DNA of 44,075 bases from JBGSWE01 sp049292975 (lineage in GTDB: Bacteria; Patescibacteriota; Saccharimonadia; Saccharimonadales; JACDBH01). The translations under genes were made by a program, and so were the position numbers. Positions 37,701-44,075 of this stretch are shown here, piece by piece. Where the stretch lies: assembly GCA_049292975.1 (NCBI GenBank), contig JBATRZ010000037.1, positions 1 to 44,075 of the forward strand, read 5' to 3'. Positions within the stretch are counted from its first letter, which is position 1. Each line of letters opens with the position of its first letter. Under the pieces are notes generated by a model. The model was not told where the DNA came from, did not search any database, and worked only from the letters and a program-made list of their open reading frames with translations.

Positions 37701-38432
37701 GGCAACTGGACCAACAACCTCAACGGTACCGGCGACTTTATTATCCAGGATGCCGGCACCAATGCCTTTGTCGTTACCGACACGGGTGCCCTTAACCTTG
37801 GTAAGTCAGATGCCGGCATCAACGTAACCATTGGTGATGGCTCTGCTTCAGGCACGCCGAACCTGCTGGTGCTTGACGCTAAGAACACGGCTCCCGATCC
37901 GGGCGGTACTGAGGGAGCGATGTACTACAATGACAGTACAAATAAATTCCGGTGCTACCAAAACACCGCCTGGATAGATTGTTCGTATCGCACTTTGATA
38001 ACATTGACCGCCGACGATGTAAACAACAATGCAACAGCCAACACTTACGAAGACGTGATTGGTTTAACATGGTCTGTGGCAGCAAATACCAACTATCGTT
38101 TCCAGTGTTATATAACATACGATGCTGCAGCTAAGACTACGGGCTCGAGGTGGTCGGTAAACGGTCCGGCATCACCTACCAGACTTTCCTATCTCACCAG
38201 TATCGTCACCAGTCTTACGCAGGGTACGGGTGCGGTTACATCCATAACTGCCAGTGGTTATAACAACGGAACCGTTCTAACGGCTACTCCTGCCACCACT
38301 AATAACTTCGTTAAGCTTGAAGGCGCGTTCTTGAACGGTGCAAATGCGGGTACGTTTGCCATCAGGTTTGCATCCGAAATCGCTAACTCCGCCATTACCG
38401 CCAAGGCAGGCAGCACTTGTGAGGTTTGGTAG
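34707..38432 (+). CDS. Giant repetitive tail-fibre-like surface protein
   Basis: 1241 aa. A basic start and a hydrophobic segment (about residues 12-37, ending VSAAPS) give a signal or membrane anchor. An N-terminal beta domain follows (YLNFQARLKNGSGG...WTETRTGG). The middle is a Gly/Thr/Ile-rich beta repeat with units such as NTINIGNTQTAGAINLG, tandemly repeated with a period of about 66 aa. The module LLVLDxK...DPxGxxGAMYY...FRCYxxxAWxDC occurs three times (about residues 348, 805 and 1050). A distinct C-terminal domain of about 145 aa ends CEVW. The repeats resemble trimeric phage tail fibres; a role in host adhesion is inference. Poly-A leader, no ribosome-binding site. Confidence 0.85.
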   Translation: MFRRNTYRLRTVTYTLVMVFTLVAICSAVFAGLYARTVSAAPSTYLNFQARLKNGSGGVVPDGNYNIEFKIYDAASGGSVLWTETRTGGNRVRVANGYLTVNLGSVTAFPSTIDWSEQRWITMNIGGTGSPSWDGEMTNAGTRMILTAVPYAFKADKANTALNVASDATNTASTNSSGVSIQSGNATGTTSNSGNISIDAGTATGTAGTISLGAANASQLLLGRAGLNVAVQGGLNVAQNLAVDTSTLYVDAANNAVGIGTNAPTAGFQLTVGSNAGSSFINMQHQAGGASAIYFDNAMGGFQISHDSNASTLELLGSGSAITISGGGVSLTSPAGHITVGTSDTTGTMLVLDTKTDAGDPSGTDGAMYYNSDMDRFRCYENGAWINCLNSGNFLRQAPTATADNTITTSTNGVTALTVNGTSGTAATALDVVQAGAATGLQVTSSNTGTAQAIGLTNASGTQAAGMSINRTTAGGTTTSLLSLSQTAGTATNGILFSGTIGTDITTDAGRSMNIVTGTTGTLTLDSGNTGNVNLGTNANAKTINIGTGAAVANTINMGGTGGNTINIGNTQTAGAINLGAAMTTGTITIGGTGLQTGTIGIGTGTGAQAINLGSGTGIKTIAIGGTGGNTIGIGNTQTAGAINMGAAMTTGTISIGGTGAQTGTITIGNGTGAQIINLGTGSSGIKTVNLGTGTAANVISIGTGQNAGSIALGTAMTTGTISIGGTGAQTGTISLGTGTGAQAINLGTGGTGAKTVVLGSTASTGSTTVQSGSGNVFIQAAGAGTGNIQIGTGGAGTNTPDLLVLDAKNNTGDPTGVEGAMYYSQDLNKFRCYQGTAWTDCVGTGGVGDFEATYSADGDKTLSVGTATGFSVDLTSTGNFVVEDNGVTFASFSASGGISFAPQGTEDVAITTDSDSTFRLTGFTQSNGIIYTDATGNFQQTNTGGAGTLCLISTAGGAPTFGSCSGSTSTAWSSITAPSANTSINMNNFTTDFTWGNGNWTNNLNGTGDFIIQDAGTNAFVVTDTGALNLGKSDAGINVTIGDGSASGTPNLLVLDAKNTAPDPGGTEGAMYYNDSTNKFRCYQNTAWIDCSYRTLITLTADDVNNNATANTYEDVIGLTWSVAANTNYRFQCYITYDAAAKTTGSRWSVNGPASPTRLSYLTSIVTSLTQGTGAVTSITASGYNNGTVLTATPATTNNFVKLEGAFLNGANAGTFAIRFASEIANSAITAKAGSTCEVW
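36391..36990 (+). repeat. Tandem repeats of about 198-204 bp inside the fibre gene
   Basis: GCGGTAATACCAT recurs at 36391 and 36589 (period 198 bp, 66 codons), and the following GCCATGACTAC(T/C)GG unit recurs again about 204 bp later near 36850. Units differ at many third positions, so the array is not very recent. Because the period is a multiple of three, gain or loss of a unit keeps the frame. Confidence 0.75.
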
Positions 38433-38434
38433 CA

Positions 38435-39028
38435 TCACACCCTAACGAGTATAGATAGGGTATCGTTGATGCTTGATTCGTTTAAGCCGGTGCCGTTAAA
38501 TAATATCCACGTAGTGTCTGTTTCGACCAGGTAGTTATCTACTCCCGTCCCGTTGTCATATATATAACCTTTCCCAATATCCGTATCAAATTCTTTGATG
38601 ATACGGAATGGCAGCACTTTGCTGGTGTCAGGCTTTTTTTGCTGAGTAATCGTTAGTTCTTGCCCCGAGTCATTCTTGAGCGTATAAGTCGCAAACCCCT
38701 GAGATGTATTTATAGATTCTTCTAGGACTTTAATATTTGCCGGCAAAGATGCGGATGTGGGGTAGTACAGAGGAATATCGGCGCTTATAGGCGGCAAGGT
38801 ATCGCTTGTCTCTGCACCATCTTTCCTTATAAATATGAAATACGATCCAATTAGCAGACCCAAAACAAGCAGCAGACTGAGTGTAACCATCCATGACCTA
38901 GCGGATTTGCTGCCCGTATGTGCCAGGGCGGCGTTTGGCTTGGGTTGGCCCGAGGCTTTCTCATAAAAATCATCAGGTAAATAATAATGACGGCCCTCTT
39001 GTTCGCGCTGTACTTGCCTAGACTCCAT
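38435..39028 (-). CDS. Membrane-anchored extracytoplasmic protein, paralogue A
   Basis: 197 aa. A polar N-terminal region of about 45 residues, one transmembrane helix (WMVTLSLLLVLGLLIGSYFIF) and an outer domain with IPLYYP, NDSGQELTITQQ and the end TDTTWILFNGTGL. The protein at 40791 has the same order (PLYYP, NDSGQSFTITQQ, TGETWIIITAPKGLL), so they are paralogues. Type II topology predicted. Family not recognised. It converges with the fibre gene, and the two stop codons are 2 bp apart. Confidence 0.72.
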   Translation of the reverse strand: MESRQVQREQEGRHYYLPDDFYEKASGQPKPNAALAHTGSKSARSWMVTLSLLLVLGLLIGSYFIFIRKDGAETSDTLPPISADIPLYYPTSASLPANIKVLEESINTSQGFATYTLKNDSGQELTITQQKKPDTSKVLPFRIIKEFDTDIGKGYIYDNGTGVDNYLVETDTTWILFNGTGLNESSINDTLSILVRV

Positions 39029-39172
39029 TTACTATCATCTTAAATAAACACGAGCATTTAAGCAAGATTGCTGAACCTAAATCAAATTACAAGTTAGGTA
39101 TTTCACAGCGCTGCCTGCCGGTTCCATATATTATATATGGTCGAAACCGTTAATGTTAAAAAGGGGGTTAGT

Positions 39173-39718
39173 ATGGGAATCACTCAAAAATTAAATCTGA
39201 CCAGTAGAGAAAAGGGACTGTCGGTGGCTTTATTAGCCGTTGTATTAGGCCTTGCAACTATGCAGGTAGCTAAAGCTGCGATACCCAACTCATCAACAGG
39301 TGAAATCAACGCTTGCTATCGCAATAATGCAGGTCTGTTCGTGCCAAAAGGCAATTTGCGGGTCATTGACGCCCAAAACAACGAAACCTGCACAGGCCAG
39401 GAAACAGCTTTGAATATAAACCAGAATACCAAACCGCCAATCTATGGATATATAAATATTAACGGAGAACTCGAAAGTTCGAAGTCTAGTAACGTCAACT
39501 CAGTTACGGTTAATACGAGCATTAGTAGTCTGTGCATTGACTTAGCATTTACACCAGTAAACGTTTCCATTTCGGGCGAACAATCTCAACCACCCTTTTT
39601 TGTTAGAGGCATGGGTGATCCAAACATGAATGACATTGATACTCATTGCGAGCCAGCGGACGACCTATTCATTACTGCAACAGTCAATGCACAGGGTGTA
39701 TTCTTTACAGCTTTTTGA
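39173..39718 (+). CDS. Secreted protein with a Cys-containing N-terminal domain
   Basis: 181 aa from ATG 39173, behind AAAAAGGGGG; an ATG at 39137 is in frame but has no site. Signal peptide: KGLSVALLAVVLGLATMQVAKAA. Next comes GEINACYRNNAGLFVPKGNLRVIDAQNNETCTGQETALNIN, a short motif (ACY...LRVID...C..GE.AL.W/N) also common in actinobacterial and CPR surface proteins. The remainder is beta-rich with two more Cys. Function unknown; it lies among fibre and anchored proteins. Confidence 0.7.
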   Translation: MGITQKLNLTSREKGLSVALLAVVLGLATMQVAKAAIPNSSTGEINACYRNNAGLFVPKGNLRVIDAQNNETCTGQETALNINQNTKPPIYGYININGELESSKSSNVNSVTVNTSISSLCIDLAFTPVNVSISGEQSQPPFFVRGMGDPNMNDIDTHCEPADDLFITATVNAQGVFFTAF

Positions 39719-39805
39719 TAAATTCTATTGCAACGCTTGCCAGCGGTGGTACAATAGAGGCAGCTCTTGTAAAAATAAAACAGCCCGAAAAAAGACAAAA
39801 AACCA

Positions 39806-40756
39806 ATGAAAAAATTCGTCTTTGTTGTTCTTGGCATCCTGGCTCTAGGCGGGGCGTTTTTTGGCGGCTACGGCCTAACCAGCGGCCGAGCCAGCTCATT
39901 GCAGCCCGAGGCGCAGCTGCGCGGCCAGACCAAGTTCCCGCTGCTGGCCAAGCGGCTGTTTATGGACAACCCCAACGACAGCATCATGGATCTAGCCCCT
40001 ATCCGCAAGGAGGTCAAGGCGTATATAGATAAGAATATCGGCATAGAAAATGCCAGCGTCTACTTTGAATACTTGCCAACCGGCGTGTCGTTTGACCCGG
40101 GCAATGAAAATACCTTTGTAGCTGCCAGCCTGCTGAAGGTCCCGCAGGTTATGAACCTGTACAAAGCAGTCGAGTTCGGCTATGTCAGCATGGACGACGA
40201 AATTGCACTAAAAAAGGAATGGCTGGACAGCGGCTACGGCACACTGTACAAAAAAGGCGCCGGTCACAAGCTGACCTTGCGTGAAGCCGCCCGTCTGGCC
40301 ACCATAGAATCAGACAACACGGCTATTAATGCCATCCAGCAGACCCTGCACGCAGACGGCCGCTTAAGTCCGGATGACCAGGCGATGAACTTTATTGACA
40401 CCGATTATGCGCTGAATAAGGACAATAAGGTATTGATAGGCTCGGGCACCTACAGCGCCATCCTGAAGTGCCTGTACTTCTCGTGCTACCTAAAGCCGGA
40501 GCATTCACAAGAGTTACTGCGCTACATGACCGAGAGCCAGGCCAGCAACCGTTTGAGGGCTGGCGTACCGGCGGATGTATCTGTCGCCCACAAGATCGGC
40601 ACCTTCAGCCAGGAGGTGCAAAGTGACTGCGGCATCGTATACGTGCCAAACCGCAATTATATTCTCTGCGTTATGCTCAAGCAGCCGGACGAAGTAGGCA
40701 GCAAGCACATCGCCGTACTGTCTGAAGCCATTTACAAGTACATATCACGCTTGTAG
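39806..40756 (+). CDS. Serine beta-lactamase-like hydrolase (class A / PBP fold)
   Basis: 316 aa. N-terminal signal/anchor (KKFVFVVLGILALGGAFFGGYGL). The active-site Ser is in SLLK (AASLLKVPQVM, about residue 107; SxxK), the second motif is ESDN (about residue 170; SxN) and the third is HKIGTF (KTG-like with Ile). The class A deacylating Glu in an ExxLN motif is not evident. It is therefore more likely a peptidoglycan-acting or esterase-type enzyme than a drug-resistance beta-lactamase. Promoter TTGCAA-16-TACAAT upstream near 39729-39756; A-rich leader without a Shine-Dalgarno. Confidence 0.85.
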   Translation: MKKFVFVVLGILALGGAFFGGYGLTSGRASSLQPEAQLRGQTKFPLLAKRLFMDNPNDSIMDLAPIRKEVKAYIDKNIGIENASVYFEYLPTGVSFDPGNENTFVAASLLKVPQVMNLYKAVEFGYVSMDDEIALKKEWLDSGYGTLYKKGAGHKLTLREAARLATIESDNTAINAIQQTLHADGRLSPDDQAMNFIDTDYALNKDNKVLIGSGTYSAILKCLYFSCYLKPEHSQELLRYMTESQASNRLRAGVPADVSVAHKIGTFSQEVQSDCGIVYVPNRNYILCVMLKQPDEVGSKHIAVLSEAIYKYISRL

Positions 40757-40790
40757 CCTGCCATCTTTACCCCCAGCTCCGTTACTACAT

Positions 40791-41750
40791 TTAACCCTTT
40801 TTCAAGCTCATGACCACCCGTTCAAGCTGGAAAGCGTCCAGTAAACCCTTGGGGGCAGTGATGATTATCCAGGTTTCGCCGGTTAGGATGTTGGTGATAT
40901 CGCGGTCTTTGGTGCTGCCAGTTACGGCTTGCCCGTAGGGTGATGTGACTGGCCGGGTTTCTGGGGTAACTTCCTTAAGATCATCGGCTGTCAGGCCGCC
41001 AGGCTGGTCTTGCTGGGTGATAGTGAACGATTGGCCGCTGTCGTTAGAGAGACCCATGACAGCTACAGGCTCGCCCTCGGCCGCTTTGATGCTGTCCAGC
41101 TCTATCTTATAGCCGCTGGGCGGCCTAACGGGGTAATACAGCGGGAATCCAAACTGGACCTTGGTTTGCTCGGTAAAGGGGGACTTGGGCTCCAGCATTG
41201 ATTTGACCGGTTTGGCCGCCAGTATACCCGTGCCAATAAGGAAAATTATGACTGCGGGCGCGTACAGCAGCCACTTCTTGGGCCTGCGCTTACGTTTAGC
41301 GGCTTTGGCAGGCCGCACACTGGCCTTTGTCTCGTTGTCCGGCAAATAGGGTATATAGGGCTGAGGCGAAGCCGCAGCGGCTTGCTGGGGGGCTGCAGGG
41401 GTTTTCTTGGCCTTAGCTTTGCGTTTTAGATAGAAAGACCGCTTTTTCTTGGTTGCAGCCGGCGTAGCTACAGGGGTGGGGTACGGTGCGGCTACACCAG
41501 GAGTTGGCGGAGCTGCTTCTGTTACGCGCTCCTGGGCTGGTAGTTGCGGGGCGGCAGCAATAGCCTGCAGTGTATCGGGTTGTCTCTTAAACATGGATGA
41601 GCGCGACAGGTCGTGCACGGGGGTCACGGGCTCGGGCTTGGCTGCCGGCTTAGGCTGGACGGGCTGGGACACTGGGATATCAGCAGGCTGGCCCCGCTGG
41701 ATAGAGGACAGGATACTGGCGATATCTTCATCTTCATGAATATTAGGCAT
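40791..41750 (-). CDS. Membrane-anchored extracytoplasmic protein, paralogue B
   Basis: 319 aa. A long Pro/Ala/Lys-rich cytoplasmic part of about 165 residues (PAAKPEPVTPVHD, KKKRSFYLKRKAKAKK), one transmembrane helix (LLYAPAVIIFLIGTGILAA), then an outer domain like that of the protein at 38435 (FPLYYPVRPPSGY, NDSGQSFTITQQ, ETWIIITAP). The first residues (NIHEDEDIASILSSIQRG) may bind a partner. Start ATG 41750 with AGGG upstream; a TATAAT box lies on the minus strand at 41818-41813. Function unknown. Confidence 0.72.
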   Translation of the reverse strand: MPNIHEDEDIASILSSIQRGQPADIPVSQPVQPKPAAKPEPVTPVHDLSRSSMFKRQPDTLQAIAAAPQLPAQERVTEAAPPTPGVAAPYPTPVATPAATKKKRSFYLKRKAKAKKTPAAPQQAAAASPQPYIPYLPDNETKASVRPAKAAKRKRRPKKWLLYAPAVIIFLIGTGILAAKPVKSMLEPKSPFTEQTKVQFGFPLYYPVRPPSGYKIELDSIKAAEGEPVAVMGLSNDSGQSFTITQQDQPGGLTADDLKEVTPETRPVTSPYGQAVTGSTKDRDITNILTGETWIIITAPKGLLDAFQLERVVMSLKKG

Positions 41751-42064
41751 AGCTATTACCCTTATTGTTTCCCTTGCCGCAAGTCCCCTTGGATGCGCTT
41801 ATGTATAGCTACATTATAGCGCAGCATAAGCAGCTTACGTAAACTATAGGGGCAGGCTTGCAAAATAACAGATACGTTACCAAAGTAGTATTAAAAGGCT
41901 AGTACTGTAGTACCATATAGTTGTGGATATCTTGTCAAGAATTTACTCACTAAATTGCTTGTTTTGCTTGGTTACATAGTAGGTATAAGGGTATACTGAT
42001 ATCTGTTGATAACTCAGTTCCCGGGTAACCGGCTCGAATTGAACAAAAATACAGACTACAAAAA
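41751..42064. other. Divergent intergenic region with promoters
   Basis: 314 bp between the minus-strand paralogue B and the second fibre gene. Towards the fibre gene TTGGTT (41968-41973), 18 nt, TATACT (41992-41997). TTGTGGATATC at 41915-41925 resembles sites at 25253 and 34591. GGCTTGCAAAATAACAGA at 41852-41869 resembles AAGCAAAATAACAGA at 25268-25282. No gene. Confidence 0.5.
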
Positions 42065-44075
42065 ATGAATAGCAAATATATCTTGTCGCGTATCTTGGGG
42101 ACTACCCGGAATTTCTTGCTATTCATCGCGCTAATCTTGCTGTTCCTGGGCTTTGGCATCGCGGGCGCGTGGTTTTTAGCCGCGCGCGTAACAGACCGTC
42201 CTTCGGTGATACCGGCCCAGGCTACCTTGCCGGCAACCGGCGATAATGAAACTAATCTGGGTTCACAAGCCCAGAAGCTGACCGTTAATGCCCAGCTGCA
42301 GGTAAACGGCCAGTTTTTCCTGGCGCCAAGCCAGCTGCCCTCGAACGCTAAAGCCGGTATGCTGGTATTTGATCAAGTTACCAGCACCCTGCAGTACTTT
42401 AACGGCCAGAACTTCGTACCGCTAAATGCCCAGCCGGATCAGGCGGCTGCCCAGGCCGGCGTGTCCAGCCTGCAGGGCCAGACCGGTGCGGTTAGCCTGG
42501 TGCCCGGCGCCGGTATCCAGATTAACGGCACAACCATCTCAAGCAGCGGCCTATTGGGTGTAAACGGTGTACCCGGCGATATCAACGTTACTACCGCCAA
42601 CGGTATCGCCAGCCTTAGCCTGCCGCAAAGCATTGCCCCAAGCTCCAGCCCGACCTTCAACAACCTGGCCATCAACGGCCGGGTTGTGCTGACCAGTGCC
42701 GGAGCAATTGCTACCAACCGTGTCGAGCAGGTCGCGCCCGGCCAGAACATCACCATCGATGCCGGTGCCGACAGCATAGTTTTCTCTATGAGCGGCCGCA
42801 CCTACCAGCTGCCTACCACTGGCCCGTCTGCACAAACAATTTGTACAACCGGCATTACCTGTGTCGCGGGCGGCGGCCAAACGGTTAATTTGGCCCCGGG
42901 CACTGCTCAGACCGACAACACCCCGGACGCCTCGATCTTTGTGAATGACACAGGCGGCGGCAATCTGATACAGCTCCAATCAAGCGGGGTAGACCGCTTC
43001 ACGGTTGCAGTCAATGGCGATACCACGGTAGGCGGTACTTTGAATATCAGCACCTTGCGCCGTACGTCCGGCGGCAATACCACGGTTGTTGGCTTTGCTA
43101 ACCCTGTGGCCAACAGCACCATAAACCTGCCCGCCCTGGCCGCAGGTACTTACGAAGTCTGTACTAGCGGCGGCAACTGTATTGGAGCGACCGCCGTGGA
43201 TTCGCTCAACGGACTAACTGGCGCCCTGACTTTGGCCAATGCTACGGGTGTGGGCTCGACCATCACCATCAACGATGCCAGCACTAGCGCTAAGGGTATC
43301 GCCCAGTTTAACTCGACCAACTTCAGCGTTAGCTCGGGCGTGGTAAACACCATCCAAGGCATTGCCACCTCAGCCAGCCCAACCTTTGCCGGACTTACCC
43401 TTAGTGCGCCGCTAAGTGTGGCCAGCGGTGGCCTGGGTGCCAGCTCACTGACGCTAAACAGCGTACTGGTGGGCAACGGCAGTTCGGCGCCGCAGCAGGT
43501 TACAGCAGGCAGCGCGGGGCAGTGTTTGGTTAGTACGGCCGGCGCACCGGTTTTTGCGGCTTGTCCAGGCAGCGGCGGTGTGGCCTCTATAGACGGCCAG
43601 ACAGGCACCGTAACCGTAAATAACGCCACTGGTTCCGGCGGCGTTATTACCATCGATGATGCGACCACGACGACCAAAGGCATCGCCAGCTTTAACGGCA
43701 CCAACCTTACTGTTACGGCCGGCGCTGTAAACACCATCCAGAACATCGGTACCGGTGCCAGCCCGACCTTTGCCGGACTTACCCTGACTGGTGCGCTTGG
43801 CGTTGCCAGCGGCGGTACCGGTGCCAACAATGCCGGCACTGCCCGCATTAACCTGGGTGCTGCTGCCAGCGGCGCCAACAGCGACATCACCTCGCTTAGC
43901 GGCCTAACAACCGCACTATCCGTTGCACAGGGCGGTACCGGTGCTATCAGCTTGGCTGCTAATGGCGTACTGCTTGGCAACGGCAGCAGCGCTATCACTA
44001 GCGTGACATCAGGTGCGGCAGGGCTTTGTCTTGTTAGCACGGCCGGTGCACCTAGCTGGCAAGCCTGCCCAGGAT
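42065..44075 (+). CDS. Second giant tail-fibre-like surface protein (runs off the window)
   Basis: At least 670 aa, open to the last base with no stop. ATG 42065 follows an A-rich leader. One membrane segment (FLLFIALILLFLGFGIAGAWFLAA) is followed by VTDRPSVIPAQATLPATG, then a beta-rich region (KAGMLVFDQVTSTLQYFNGQNFVPL) and long Gly/Thr/Ala/Ser repeats. Phage-fibre style units recur: SPTFAGLTLSAPLSVASGGLG, SPTFAGLTLTGALGVASGGTGANN and ALSVAQGGTGAIS; ARINLGAAASGANSDITSL is the classical fibre repeat end. SAGQCLVSTAGAP and GAAGLCLVSTAGAP are a further pair. Related in style to the protein at 34707; anchored rather than clearly cleaved. Surface adhesion is inference. Confidence 0.85.
   Translation, partial: MNSKYILSRILGTTRNFLLFIALILLFLGFGIAGAWFLAARVTDRPSVIPAQATLPATGDNETNLGSQAQKLTVNAQLQVNGQFFLAPSQLPSNAKAGMLVFDQVTSTLQYFNGQNFVPLNAQPDQAAAQAGVSSLQGQTGAVSLVPGAGIQINGTTISSSGLLGVNGVPGDINVTTANGIASLSLPQSIAPSSSPTFNNLAINGRVVLTSAGAIATNRVEQVAPGQNITIDAGADSIVFSMSGRTYQLPTTGPSAQTICTTGITCVAGGGQTVNLAPGTAQTDNTPDASIFVNDTGGGNLIQLQSSGVDRFTVAVNGDTTVGGTLNISTLRRTSGGNTTVVGFANPVANSTINLPALAAGTYEVCTSGGNCIGATAVDSLNGLTGALTLANATGVGSTITINDASTSAKGIAQFNSTNFSVSSGVVNTIQGIATSASPTFAGLTLSAPLSVASGGLGASSLTLNSVLVGNGSSAPQQVTAGSAGQCLVSTAGAPVFAACPGSGGVASIDGQTGTVTVNNATGSGGVITIDDATTTTKGIASFNGTNLTVTAGAVNTIQNIGTGASPTFAGLTLTGALGVASGGTGANNAGTARINLGAAASGANSDITSLSGLTTALSVAQGGTGAISLAANGVLLGNGSSAITSVTSGAAGLCLVSTAGAPSWQACPG

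Noticed and set aside
43150..44040. Open frame of 296 codons antisense to the second fibre gene
   Set aside because: Same low-complexity shadow effect; the sense frame is open for 670 codons with fibre repeats and a membrane anchor.

Overview
The window looks like part of a small, streamlined bacterial genome of the Candidate Phyla Radiation (Patescibacteria), most likely Candidatus Saccharibacteria. The evidence is a 23S rRNA gene broken by LAGLIDADG-bearing group I introns, a DUF5663-type protein with a proline-rich tail, a short IF-2 and four-domain S1, an AdoCbl-type ribonucleotide reductase with NrdR, and large tail-fibre-like surface proteins. TGA serves as an ordinary stop codon. The phylum assignment is inference; no phylogeny was run.

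Layout. 1-5366: 3' two thirds of the 23S rRNA gene, with three group I introns (each with a homing endonuclease) and three long extra helices, then a structured 23S-5S spacer, 5S rRNA and a terminator. 5500-9750: accessory stretch with a membrane zinc-binding protein, two toxin-antitoxin modules flanked by three copies of one direct repeat, small hypothetical genes, a DUF1801 protein and a KGG-type stress protein. 9800-25300: housekeeping genes (metallopeptidase, ROK kinase, rpsA, infB, DUF5663 protein, fmt, def, priA, a winged-helix regulator, rpsU, yqeY, adk, map, ftsA, ftsZ). 25400-29120: nrdR, a structured leader, nrdJ. 29200-34290: a redoxin-like gene, a third toxin-antitoxin module, ileS behind a T-box leader, rplU and a four-helix-bundle (23S-IVS type) gene in its own repeat-flanked cassette. 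34700-44075: cell-surface genes: two giant repetitive fibre-like proteins (the second runs off the window), two paralogous membrane-anchored proteins, a secreted protein and a serine beta-lactamase-like hydrolase.

Three themes go beyond routine annotation. First, a family of hairpins whose two arms are both arrays of 7-nt repeats. The words differ between copies but the period stays at 7. They occur inside 23S rRNA (helices near E. coli 1170, 1720 and 2210), next to the 5S gene, at gene 3' ends where they provide stop codons, upstream of nrdJ, and flanking the four-helix-bundle gene. Second, a different family of long intergenic palindromes built on a CACCGTA...TACGGCTCG core, one copy of which also sits inside the 23S rRNA gene. 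Third, a set of genes (an antitoxin, rpsU, ftsA, a redoxin-like gene, another antitoxin) whose sigma70-type promoters end 7-9 nt before the start codon, predicting leaderless mRNAs.

No tRNA gene, CRISPR array, IS transposase or phage structural operon was recognised.
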